Part shown: positions 32,484-39,075 of the stretch, one piece after another
Layout of the letters: every line of letters begins with the position of its first letter
Numbering within the stretch: the stretch's first letter is position 1
DNA from: an uncultured Eisenbergiella sp.
GTDB lineage: Bacteria; Bacillota; Clostridia; Lachnospirales; Lachnospiraceae
Assembly (NCBI GenBank): GCA_904392525.1
Contig: CAJFMW010000010.1
Location: 1 to 39,075 of the forward strand
Direction of reading: 5' to 3'
Length of the DNA: 39,075 nt
The notes under the pieces: model-generated
Seen by the model: the letters and a program-made list of their open reading frames with translations, nothing else
Databases searched by the model: none
Told to the model about the DNA's origin: nothing
Translations under genes and position numbers: made by a program

Positions 32484-32563
32484 CAGCCTCCGGGAGCGTC
32501 TCCGCGACACCGTTTCCGGAGACGCCCGCGAGACGCTTCAGAAGCCGGCCCCCGGAAGCTGTC
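32482..32563. repeat. Nested inverted repeats between the convergent reductase and fructokinase genes
   Basis: Outer arms are GACAGC (32482-32487) / GCTGTC (32558-32563) and TCCGGG (32489-32494) / CCCGGA (32551-32556). Inner arms GCGTCTCC (32496-32503) / GGAGACGC (32517-32524) are perfect, and GAGACGC recurs at about 32530-32536. No T-tract follows, so it is not a classical terminator despite its position. Confidence 0.65.
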
Positions 32564-32578
32564 ATTAAGAGGCCGATC

Positions 32579-33556
32579 TCAGGAAGGCCGGCCCGCGGAG
32601 GAAAGAAACCGCTCCACCTCGTCCGCCTCCGGCATGACCCTCAGCGCGCCTTTCCGGGTGGTGATGATGGAAGCCGCCGCGTTGGCGAAGGTGAGCATTT
32701 CAGTAAGCCTTTCCTCATTCAGACCGTTCAGGCCGTATTTCAGAACAAAGTGCAGGCAGCAGCCGCCGAAGGTGTCCCCTGCGCCCGTAGTTTCAATGGT
32801 CCCCTTCTGCAGGAAGGGGGCTTTTTCTACGCGCAGATCCTTATAATAGGCCCGGCTTCCGTCCCGTCCCATGGAAAGCAGGATCAGCGGGATATCATAT
32901 TCCTTCCGGAGCCTTTCGATTCCCTGATCAAAATCCTCTTCTCCGGTAAACCACTGGATTTCATTATCGGAAATCTTCAGCACGTCACACTGAGAAAAGC
33001 CCCAGGCGGCCTGTTCCTTCGCTTCGTCCAGAGACTTCCACAGCGGGGGGCGCAGATTGGGATCGAAGGAAATGAGCGCTCCGCTCTCTTTCGCCAGACG
33101 GACGGCCTTCTTCGTGGCCTTCCGCACGCCCTCATGGGTCATGGAAAGAGTGCCGAAGTGAAAAAGACGGGAGCTTCGGATCAGTCCGCCGTCCACCTCA
33201 TCCGCGGTCAGCAGCATGTCCGCGCCGGGATTGCGGTAGAAGGAAAAATCCCGGTCCCCGTCCGGAAGGGTCTGAACGAAGGCCAGAGTGGTCCTTGCGT
33301 CCGCGTCCACGATCAGGCCGGCGGTATCGATACCCGCCTCCTCCAGAACGGCTTTCAGCTTCAGGCCGAAGATGTCCCTTCCTACCTTGCCGGTGAAGGC
33401 CGTGGGATGCCCCAGTTTATTGAGCATGGCCAGCACGTTGCAGGGCGCGCCGCCGGGATTGGCCTCAAACAGAGTGTTTCCCTGCGCGCTTTTTCCGTTA
33501 TCCGTAAAATCGATCAGCAGCTCTCCCAGAGCCGTCACGTCATATTTTTTGTCCAT
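32579..33556 (-). CDS. scrK: Fructokinase (PfkB family), sucrose/fructan locus
   Basis: The 325-residue cytoplasmic enzyme phosphorylates fructose to fructose-6-phosphate. PfkB signatures are NPGGAPCNVLAMLNKLG near residue 33 and ETTGAGDTFGG near 255, where the Asp is the catalytic base. GRDIFG and ISFDPNLRPPLW also fit bacterial fructokinases. The start is ATG 33556 after GGAG with nine bases. The lacI stop codon lies 3 bases upstream of the start, so the two form one operon. With a GH32 invertase encoded across the divergent region, the expected route is import of sucrose or fructo-oligosaccharide, hydrolysis, then fructose phosphorylation. Confidence 0.88.
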   Translation of the reverse strand: MDKKYDVTALGELLIDFTDNGKSAQGNTLFEANPGGAPCNVLAMLNKLGHPTAFTGKVGRDIFGLKLKAVLEEAGIDTAGLIVDADARTTLAFVQTLPDGDRDFSFYRNPGADMLLTADEVDGGLIRSSRLFHFGTLSMTHEGVRKATKKAVRLAKESGALISFDPNLRPPLWKSLDEAKEQAAWGFSQCDVLKISDNEIQWFTGEEDFDQGIERLRKEYDIPLILLSMGRDGSRAYYKDLRVEKAPFLQKGTIETTGAGDTFGGCCLHFVLKYGLNGLNEERLTEMLTFANAAASIITTRKGALRVMPEADEVERFLSSAGRPS

Positions 33557-33559
33557 TTT

Positions 33560-34576
33560 CTATTTCTCCTGTTCTTTTTTCGTGGTTCCCCCATATTCAT
33601 ACCGGACGGGCAGCAGAGTCAGGCTGGGAACGTCCGCCCGGTCTTCGGCCAGGACCAGCTCCACGCATTTGGCGGCAAGCTGGCGGACGGGCTGGCAGAT
33701 GGAAGAGACGAAGAGAGATTCGTTTTCTCCGCCGAATCTGCGGATGCCGTCGAAGCCGATGATCTGCACATCCTCCGGCACCCGGTAGCCCTCTTCGCGC
33801 AGCAGGTTCAGGAACATGTAGCCGTGATAATCCGTATGGGCGAAGACGCCGTCAAAGGTCAGGCTGCCGTCCGGCCGCTCATGCTCCTGAAGAAACTTCC
33901 GAATCATGGACAGAGCCTCCGGGCTGTCCACCTCGTCCAGAAAGTCAGGCTCCAGGCCGTATTTTCTGCAGGCATGCAGATAGCCGTCCCGGCGCTTGTC
34001 CGATTCGCCGGGGAATATGGAATGGAAGCGGATGTAGACGGGATGCCGGCAGCCAAACTCCAGGAGCTTTTCGACGGCAAGGCAGCCGCCGGAAAAGTTG
34101 TCGGAGGCGACCCGCGGGATCACATGGTTGTCAAAGAAACGGTCAAAGACGACGATGGGAAGGTCGTCCGCGATATGGCTTCCGATATCGGAGTAGGTCA
34201 GCGCGATGATGCCGTCCACCTTGTTCTGCGTGGCCATGGTCAGATAAGAGACTTCCTTGTCCGGATCGCCGTCCGCGCAGCACAGGAGCGTTTTATATCC
34301 TTTTTCATAAAGCGCGGCTTCCACATAATCCGTGAAGGCGGCAAAAAAGGGGTTGATGGTATTGGGAATGATCAGGGCGATCAGGTGGCTTTTCTGGATT
34401 TTCAGGCCGCGGGCATAGGTATTCACTTCATAGTTAAGCTTCCGGATGGCGTCCTCCACCTTCTGACGGTAGGGTTCTCTGACATTGCGGCCGTTAATGA
34501 CCTTGGAAACCGTACCGACGGCAACGCCGGCCTCTCTGGCCACATCCTTGATGGTTGGAGCATTCTTTTTTGTCAT
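33560..34576 (-). CDS. LacI-family regulator of the sucrose/fructan locus
   Basis: The start is ATG 34576 after GGAG and 6 bases; the longer frame to 34702 covers palindromic leader DNA. In the 338-residue protein, residues 8-55 hold the helix-turn-helix and hinge (TIKDVAREAGVAVGTVSKVI, then AIRKLNYEVNTYARGLK). Residues 60-330 are a periplasmic-binding-like sugar sensor (LIALIIPNTINPFFAAF, DGIIALTY, FDGVFAHTDYHGYMF, QIIGFDG). It is the first gene of an operon with fructokinase. CGTGAAACGTT sites in its own promoter, in the divergent ABC promoter and before the binding-protein gene suggest autoregulation and control of uptake. The inducer is probably sucrose, fructose or a phosphorylated form, which is inferred. 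Confidence 0.9.
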   Translation of the reverse strand: MTKKNAPTIKDVAREAGVAVGTVSKVINGRNVREPYRQKVEDAIRKLNYEVNTYARGLKIQKSHLIALIIPNTINPFFAAFTDYVEAALYEKGYKTLLCCADGDPDKEVSYLTMATQNKVDGIIALTYSDIGSHIADDLPIVVFDRFFDNHVIPRVASDNFSGGCLAVEKLLEFGCRHPVYIRFHSIFPGESDKRRDGYLHACRKYGLEPDFLDEVDSPEALSMIRKFLQEHERPDGSLTFDGVFAHTDYHGYMFLNLLREEGYRVPEDVQIIGFDGIRRFGGENESLFVSSICQPVRQLAAKCVELVLAEDRADVPSLTLLPVRYEYGGTTKKEQEK

Positions 34577-34582
34577 GTCAAT

Positions 34583-34699
34583 CTCCGTTCCGGAGCGTAG
34601 CGACGGGGCGAATGCCTGAAAGCAATTTGCGACGCTCCGGCACAAACTGCAGCAAAGCTTCGCTTTGCTGAAGAACAATAAGCCGCCGGGCTTATTGTT
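34583..34699 (-). repeat. Three perfect palindromes in the lacI leader
   Basis: CCGGAGCGT (34590-34598) pairs with ACGCTCCGG (34632-34640), CAGCAAAGC (34650-34658) with GCTTTGCTG (34662-34670), and AACAATAAGC (34674-34683) with GCTTATTGTT (34690-34699). On the minus strand the first dyad ends in GCTCCGGAACGGAG (34583-34596), the ribosome binding site of lacI. Confidence 0.75.
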
Positions 34700-34841
34700 C
34701 ATACTGTGGCCTGCCCTTTTTTTCCGGTCTGTCTGATTTTACAGTAAGAAGAAACGGATTCTCTTCCTGTTTCCGGAAGACTGTCCGTTTTCTGCATCCG
34801 TTCATGAACGGAAAAATATCGTTCACGTAGATTTCACTTTC

Positions 34842-34870
34842 ATTATAATTCATAACGTGAAACGTTGCAA
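34842..34870 (-). promoter_or_regulatory. Promoter of the lacI-scrK operon
   Basis: On the minus strand TTGCAA (34865-34870), exactly 17 bases, then TATAAT (34842-34847). It gives a leader of about 260 bases containing three palindromes. Confidence 0.7.
34856..34869. promoter_or_regulatory. LacI-type operator in the lacI promoter
   Basis: CGTGAAACGTTGCA overlaps the -35 element and spacer of the lacI promoter. It shares CGTGAAACGTT with sites at 34999 and 37118. A central A-A-C-G-T-T dyad is typical of LacI-family operators. Confidence 0.7.
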
Positions 34871-34956
34871 TTAAATATTTCATACAATTTGCATAAGCTG
34901 AAATTGTCGATAATTCACAAAATACGATTTTTGCGGGAAAAATACAGCAAAAATGC

Positions 34957-34985
34957 TTGACATGATAGAGGCATAGAATTATGAT
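34957..34985 (+). promoter_or_regulatory. Promoter of the sugar ABC transporter operon
   Basis: TTGACA at 34957-34962, exactly 17 bases, then TATGAT at 34980-34985. Transcription should start near 34992, just before the operator at 34999. Confidence 0.8.
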
Positions 34986-34998
34986 GATGACACAAAAA

Positions 34999-35013
34999 CG
35001 TGAAACGTTACAC
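34999..35013. promoter_or_regulatory. LacI-type operator at the ABC operon transcription start
   Basis: CGTGAAACGTTACAC lies just downstream of the -10 element, a position where a bound repressor blocks initiation or clearance. It is a near-perfect dyad around ACGT. Confidence 0.75.
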
Positions 35014-35070
35014 GACGCGTGCAGGAAAACGACAGGAACAGGAAAACAGAGAATCAAGGAGGAAAGGGAA

Positions 35071-36009
35071 ATGAGAAGTTTTACAAAAAGCGGTACGACG
35101 GCTGTAAAACGGACCGCCCGGGAAAAATGGAGGTATGTGATAAAAAACTGGCAGCTATACGTGGTGTTTCTGCTGCCGGGGCTGCTTCTTACCATTATTT
35201 TCAAGTATCTGCCGATGGGCGGCGTGCTGATCGCGTTTGAGGATTACAACGTGATCAAGGGAGTGTTTGGAAGCCCCTGGGTGGGGCTGGAGTATTTCCG
35301 GCGGTTTCTTTCCTCACCGGATTTCATGAGTTATCTGCTGAATACACTGAAGCTGAGTATCTACGGACTGCTCTGGGGCTTTCCGGTACCGATTCTTCTG
35401 GCGCTCCTTCTGAACCAGATCCGAAGGACCGGCATCCGGAAAAAGATTCAGCTTCTGATCTACGCGCCGAATTTTATCTCGGTTATCGTGCTCTGCGGTA
35501 TGGTCCGCATGTTCCTTTCCCCGGTGGGGCCGCTGAATTCCCTGCTCGGAATCAGCACCAACTGGATGACGATGCCGGAGGCGTTTCGGACCATCTACAT
35601 TGCCAGCGGGATCTGGCAGACGGCGGGCTGGTCCTCCATCATGTATACGGCGGCTCTGGCGAACGCCAGCAAGGATCTGGAGGAAGCTGCGATTGTGGAC
35701 GGCGCGAACATCCTGCAGCAGATCTGGTATGTGCAGCTTCCCGCCATTAAGAACATCATCGTGATCCAGTTCATCCTGCAGGCCGGGAACATCATGAGCA
35801 TCGGCTTTGAAAAGGCGTACGCGCTGCAGACGGACATGAACCTGCCCGCCTCCGAGATTTTGTCTACCTATGTTTACAAGATCGGCCTTTTGAACGGCGA
35901 TTATGGCTATTCCACAGCGGTGGGCCTGTTTAACTCGGTCATCAACGTCATCCTTCTGATCCTGGTCAATCAGGTTGTGAAGAAGCTGAATGACGGGGAA
36001 GGGCTGTAA
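35071..36009 (+). CDS. Sugar ABC transporter permease (LplB-type)
   Basis: The start is ATG 35071 after AGGAGGAAAGGG; the frame upstream runs through the operator and lacks signals. The 312-residue protein has six membrane helices, starting WQLYVVFLLPGLLLTIIFKYLP. The permease EAA loop is EEAAIVDGANILQQIWYVQLP, which docks on the ATPase. KYLPMGG and the LplB-like N-terminal region point to the branch of carbohydrate permeases that carries oligosaccharides in Firmicutes and usually shares a common ATPase (MsmX-type) encoded elsewhere. No ATPase gene is seen here, consistent with that. It is the first gene of the operon. Confidence 0.85.
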   Translation: MRSFTKSGTTAVKRTAREKWRYVIKNWQLYVVFLLPGLLLTIIFKYLPMGGVLIAFEDYNVIKGVFGSPWVGLEYFRRFLSSPDFMSYLLNTLKLSIYGLLWGFPVPILLALLLNQIRRTGIRKKIQLLIYAPNFISVIVLCGMVRMFLSPVGPLNSLLGISTNWMTMPEAFRTIYIASGIWQTAGWSSIMYTAALANASKDLEEAAIVDGANILQQIWYVQLPAIKNIIVIQFILQAGNIMSIGFEKAYALQTDMNLPASEILSTYVYKIGLLNGDYGYSTAVGLFNSVINVILLILVNQVVKKLNDGEGL

Positions 36010-36025
36010 GAGGAGCGGGGAGTTG

Positions 36026-36159
36026 GGATTTGCGCCGAAGCGTCGCAAATCCTGGGGATACAAAATCCATGATGGGATTTGTATTCCCGCACGGACGCCG
36101 GACGGAAGGTCCGGCGCGCAAACCTCAGCGCAGTAAAACTGCATTTTACGACGCTTCGG
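36026..36159 (+). repeat. Nested palindrome cluster between the two permease genes
   Basis: The cluster holds GGATTTGCG (36026-36034) / CGCAAATCC (36044-36052) and an imperfect stem GGGGATACAAAATCC / GGATTTGTATTCCC (36054-36088). It also holds CGCCGGAC (36096-36103) / GTCCGGCG (36109-36116) and GTAAAA/TTTTAC (36133-36149). An 11-bp pair, CCGAAGCGTCG (36035-36045) with CGACGCTTCGG (36149-36159), spans almost the whole region. The right arm runs into the ribosome binding site of permease 2 (GCTTCGGAATGGAG, 36153-36166). Confidence 0.75.
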
Positions 36160-36172
36160 AATGGAGGAAATC

Positions 36173-37069
36173 ATGGAATCGAGAAGAAAAATGAAGCTCG
36201 GCGTATCCGACCGGATCATTCTGACCGTGGGATATGCGCTGCTGGGGCTGTTTGTATTGATCATTCTGGTGCCGTTGGTTTATGTGGTGATGGCTTCCTT
36301 TATGGATCCCAACGTGCTGAACAATCAGGGACTGAGCTTTCGCATGAAGGACTGGACGCTGGACGCGTACCGGAGAGTGCTGGAAAATGAAATGATCTGG
36401 CGGGGATTTGCCAACTCTCTGTTTTATTCGGCGGCTTTTACGGCGATTTCCGTATTCGTCACCCTGCTTGCGGCCTATCCCATGTCCAAAAAGGAATTTG
36501 TGGGAAGACAGTTCTTTAACGCGATCTTTATCATCACCATGTTTTTCGGAGGCGGACTGATCCCCACCTTCATCCTGATCAACAACCTGCGCATGGTGAA
36601 CACCATATGGGCCGTTCTGATCCCGGGCGCGTTCAACGTCTGGAACATGATCCTGGCCAGAACCTATTATCAGTCCATCCCGAAGGATCTCCGGGAGGCT
36701 TCCGCTCTGGACGGAGCGAGCGAGATCCAGCATTTTTTCAGGATCATGATGCCGGTGTGCACGCCGATCATCGCGGTGCTGGCGCTCTGGTCCTTCGTGG
36801 GCATGTGGAACAGCTACTTTGACGCCATGATCTATTTAAACGACGCGAATCTGCAGCCCCTGCAGCTGGTACTCCGTTCCATCCTGGTGCAGAACACGCC
36901 GCAGCCGGGGATGATCGCGGATATCCAGAGCACGGCGGAAATGTCGAAGGTGGCGGAGCTTCTGAAATACGCGACCATCGTGGTATCCAGCCTGCCGCTT
37001 CTGATCATGTATCCGTTCTTCCAGAAATATTTTGACAACGGGATCATGGTCGGTTCCATAAAGGGATGA
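36173..37069 (+). CDS. Carbohydrate ABC transporter permease (YtcP/MalG-type)
   Basis: The start is ATG 36173, after GGAGG; an ATG at 36161 lies upstream of the ribosome binding site. The 298-residue protein has six membrane helices, starting IILTVGYALLGLFVLIILVPL. The EAA loop reads LREASALDGASEIQHFFRIM, then MPVCTPIIAVL. It is the usual second permease of CUT1-type systems and would form a heterodimer with the upstream LplB-type protein. The 160-base gap between them is unusual for such pairs and is filled with palindromes. The C-terminal YFDNGIMVGSIKG ending is typical for the family. Confidence 0.87.
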   Translation: MESRRKMKLGVSDRIILTVGYALLGLFVLIILVPLVYVVMASFMDPNVLNNQGLSFRMKDWTLDAYRRVLENEMIWRGFANSLFYSAAFTAISVFVTLLAAYPMSKKEFVGRQFFNAIFIITMFFGGGLIPTFILINNLRMVNTIWAVLIPGAFNVWNMILARTYYQSIPKDLREASALDGASEIQHFFRIMMPVCTPIIAVLALWSFVGMWNSYFDAMIYLNDANLQPLQLVLRSILVQNTPQPGMIADIQSTAEMSKVAELLKYATIVVSSLPLLIMYPFFQKYFDNGIMVGSIKG

Positions 37070-37078
37070 GAACAGGCG

Positions 37079-37131
37079 GCAGATGAAACGGCGAACCTGA
37101 GGACGCATTTTCATCTGCGTGAAACGTTTCG
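37079..37131 (+). promoter_or_regulatory. Hairpin and third LacI-type operator before the binding-protein gene
   Basis: GCAGATGAAA (37079-37088) and TTTCATCTGC (37109-37118) form a perfect 10-bp stem. CGTGAAACGTTTCG (37118-37131) begins at the last base of the stem and contains the perfect palindrome GAAACGTTTC. The ribosome binding site AAGGAGG follows. The site could act as an intra-operon roadblock or control a local promoter. Confidence 0.6.
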
Positions 37132-37147
37132 GGCAAGGAGGTAAATT

Positions 37148-38821
37148 ATGAAAAGAAAAGGAGTACGTCTGACGGCACTGGCACTTTCAGCGGTCTGCCT
37201 GCTTTCCCTTGCGGGATGCGGGAGAGAGGACACGATGAGAGCGGATATCGATCCCGATACGCCGGTCGAGGAAGTGGCGTTTCCCCTGGCGGAAACGAGG
37301 GAGCTTTCCTTTATCACCAGCGCTCCGGCAACGACGACGCAGGAGCCGAACGAAAAGCTGATCTTCCAGCGGCTGGAGCAGCAGACCAACGTACATATCG
37401 ACTGGACCTGCTTCGTGGACGATCAGTTCGCGGACAAGAAAAATCTGGCGCTCGCTCAGTTCGGGAATCTTCCCGACGGGCTGTTCACGGCGGGCATGAG
37501 CGATTATGACCTTCTGCGTTACGCGAAGCAGGGGATCATCATCCCGCTGGAAAACCTGATCGACAAATACATGCCGAACCTGCAGGCGGTTTTTGAAAAG
37601 TATCCGGAATACCGCACAATGTGTACGGCCCCGGACGGCCATATCTACTCCTTCCCCTGGATCGAGCAGCTGGGCGAGGGAAAGGAAGCGATCCAGGCCA
37701 TCGGAGACATTCCCTATATCAATAAAAAGTGGCTGGATTTTCTGGGGCTTGAAGTGCCGGAAACGGTGGATGAGCTGGAGCAGGTGCTGATCGCCTTCCG
37801 GGACAATGCGGACCGGATTCAGCAGGAATTTCAGATTGAGGGAAGCATCATCCCCATGTCCTTCATCATCAACAACGGGGATCAGGACCCGGCCTTCCTC
37901 ATCAACGGCTTTGGAGAGGGCTACGGCGATACGCCGGATCACTTCGCCGTGACGGATGATGGAGAGGTGATCTATACGGCGGTGCAGGAGGGCTATAAGG
38001 AAGGAATCCAGTGGCTTCACAGCCTGGTGGAGCAGGATCTGGTGGACCCGGAGGCATTTACCCAGGAATGGTCCACTTATGTGGCAAAGGGAAAGAATCA
38101 CAGATACGGGCTCTGCTTTACCTGGGATATCGCGAATATCGACAATTATGACGACTACGTGATGCTGCCCGCCCTGGCCGGGCCGGACGGTCTGGTGAAT
38201 ATCACGAGGCAGAACAACAGCGAAACCAGCGGCTTTGACAGAGGACGCTGCGTGCTGACCACGAGCTGCCGGGATACGGCGCTGGCGGCCGCCTGGATCG
38301 ATCAGATGTACGCCCCGCTTCAGTCCGTTCAGAACAACTGGGGAACCTACGGGGAAGAGGGCGAGCCGAATATCTTTGAAATGAGCACCAACGAAGAAGG
38401 CGGCCCCATGCTGAAGCATCTGAGCCTTGGAGATGCGTCTCCCGTGGAGGTGCGCCAGGCCCAGTCCGTGAACGGCCCGCTGGCTGTGCTGAACGATTAC
38501 TACGGCGTGTATGTCACCCAGCCCGACGACGCGAAATGGCGTCTGGACAACATGCATGAGACCTATCTGGACGACATGCACAGCAAATATGTCTATCCCA
38601 ACGTATTCATGAGCATTGACGATACCAATCTGGTGTCCCAGTACGATACGGATATCAAGAAATACGCGGATCAGAAGAAGGCGGACTGGATCCTGAACGG
38701 CGGCATTGAAGAGGAATGGGACGAATACCTGCAGAAGATGGAGGAGTACGGCCTTTCCGATTATCTGGCCATCAAGCAGAAGTATTTTGACCAGTATCAG
38801 GAATCCCTGAACGCGGAATAA
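37148..38821 (+). CDS. Lipoprotein sugar-binding protein of the ABC transporter
   Basis: The 557-residue protein starts at ATG 37148 after AAGGAGG. A lipoprotein signal peptide is clear: MKRKGVRLTALALSAVC, then LLSLAGCGRED, with lipidated Cys24 in the lipobox. The mature part is a solute-binding fold (family 1 type), with LIFQRLEQQTNVHIDW and IIPLENLIDKYMPNLQAVF. The large size (over 500 residues) fits the binding proteins paired with LplB/YtcP permeases, which take larger oligosaccharides than the MalE type. The context (invertase, fructokinase) suggests sucrose or fructo-oligosaccharides as ligand. It acts outside the membrane. Confidence 0.87.
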   Translation: MKRKGVRLTALALSAVCLLSLAGCGREDTMRADIDPDTPVEEVAFPLAETRELSFITSAPATTTQEPNEKLIFQRLEQQTNVHIDWTCFVDDQFADKKNLALAQFGNLPDGLFTAGMSDYDLLRYAKQGIIIPLENLIDKYMPNLQAVFEKYPEYRTMCTAPDGHIYSFPWIEQLGEGKEAIQAIGDIPYINKKWLDFLGLEVPETVDELEQVLIAFRDNADRIQQEFQIEGSIIPMSFIINNGDQDPAFLINGFGEGYGDTPDHFAVTDDGEVIYTAVQEGYKEGIQWLHSLVEQDLVDPEAFTQEWSTYVAKGKNHRYGLCFTWDIANIDNYDDYVMLPALAGPDGLVNITRQNNSETSGFDRGRCVLTTSCRDTALAAAWIDQMYAPLQSVQNNWGTYGEEGEPNIFEMSTNEEGGPMLKHLSLGDASPVEVRQAQSVNGPLAVLNDYYGVYVTQPDDAKWRLDNMHETYLDDMHSKYVYPNVFMSIDDTNLVSQYDTDIKKYADQKKADWILNGGIEEEWDEYLQKMEEYGLSDYLAIKQKYFDQYQESLNAE

Positions 38822-38847
38822 AGAAATCACACAGACAGGGGCTTACG

Positions 38848-38883
38848 GGCTTTCCGGAAAACGCGGCCGCGGCTTTCCGGAAA
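38848..38883 (+). repeat. Repeated palindrome between the binding-protein and invertase genes
   Basis: GGCTTTCCGGAAA occurs at 38848-38860 and 38871-38883, each containing the dyad TTTCCGGAAA. Between them lies the 10-base palindrome CGCGGCCGCG (38862-38871). CCGGAATGGAG (38894-38904) follows as ribosome binding site region for the GH32 gene, matching leader ends elsewhere in the window. Confidence 0.7.
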
Positions 38884-38910
38884 GCGGTGAACCCCGGAAT
38901 GGAGAGAGGA

Positions 38911-39075
38911 ATGAGCAGTGAAAAGCTGAACAAAGCGAGAGTATATGAACAAAAAGGAGCGCTGAAGGTTCCGGAAGAACAGCGCCCTGCCTTTCACCTG
39001 TCCGTGCCGACAGGCTGGATGAACGACCCGAACGGATTCTCTTTTTACCGGGGAGACTGCCATCTTTTCTATCAG
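38911..39075 (+). CDS. GH32 invertase / sucrose-6-phosphate hydrolase, N-terminal part
   Basis: ATG 38911 follows GGAGAGAGGA. The first 55 residues are present before the window ends. RPAFHLSVPTGWMNDPNGF contains the family 32 beta-fructosidase signature W-M-N-D-P-N-G, whose Asp is the nucleophile, and CHLFYQ follows as in the family. There is no signal peptide, so it is cytoplasmic. It would split imported sucrose or fructo-oligosaccharides into glucose or shorter oligosaccharides and fructose for the fructokinase. Whether it prefers sucrose, sucrose-6-phosphate or longer fructans needs the missing part. The uptake system here is an ABC type, so the phosphorylated substrate is less likely. 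Confidence 0.9.
   Translation, partial: MSSEKLNKARVYEQKGALKVPEEQRPAFHLSVPTGWMNDPNGFSFYRGDCHLFYQ

Noticed and set aside
34999-35013. CcpA catabolite-response element
   Set aside because: The dyad core is 12 bases with central ACGT and lacks the extra two positions of the cre consensus; a lacI gene is adjacent and the same word occurs in its own promoter.
1-39075. CRISPR array, tRNA or rRNA genes
   Set aside because: No regularly spaced identical repeats were seen, and no tRNA- or rRNA-like conserved segments were recognised by eye on either strand; a dedicated scan was not possible.

Overview
The window looks like a chromosomal segment of a Gram-positive Clostridia genome, most likely a Lachnospiraceae-type gut anaerobe. 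The Tad/Flp pilus genes, the DUF6431-type and three-recombinase mobile genes, and the sucrose/fructan ABC locus all fit that group by family knowledge. This is inference from gene content; no rRNA gene is present.

1-13,900 is accessory DNA. It opens with the tail of an IS66-type tnpB and two small minus-strand hypothetical genes. Next come a DUF6431-like Cys-rich protein, an unlisted 42-residue membrane peptide followed by a long hairpin, a sigma-region-4-like protein, a structured repeat-containing intergenic region, and a MazF/PemK-type toxin with no protein antitoxin beside it. A Tn554-like cassette follows: three tightly coupled tyrosine recombinases and a TnpC-like coiled-coil protein (4,501-9,524). 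Its apparent cargo (9,525-13,684) is markedly AT-rich: gene remnants, an HNH nuclease, and a two-gene operon of a 422-aa protein of unknown family and a zinc-ribbon plus TIR-like (PF10137-type) protein. The operon closes with a strong 19-bp terminator. It is the best candidate for an undescribed defence system here.

13,900 is a sharp boundary. The sequence re-enters GC-richer chromosome inside the 3' end of an Flp1-type pilin gene that has no 5' part. The downstream half of a Tad locus follows: DUF5702/TadG-like, TadE-like with a C-terminal Cys/His repeat, A24 prepilin peptidase, TadE, and DUF6382/FHA protein.

18,900-32,500 is ordinary chromosome: rhomboid protease, HIT protein, murG, a TSCPD protein, a membrane protein, pgi, crcB/fluC, a GH31 glucosidase, a D-2-hydroxyacid dehydrogenase, rsgA, a toroid-like carbohydrate-active candidate, and a frameshifted aldo/keto reductase.

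32,579-39,075 is a sucrose/fructo-oligosaccharide locus. A LacI regulator and fructokinase point left. Two ABC permeases, a lipoprotein binding protein and the start of a GH32 invertase point right. Three sites sharing CGTGAAACGTT lie at the lacI promoter, the ABC promoter and upstream of the binding-protein gene, so the local LacI protein probably controls both arms.

From 19.6 kb onward many intergenic leaders hold different but perfect short palindromes, several ending right at the Shine-Dalgarno sequence. That recurrent architecture is reported as a finding.
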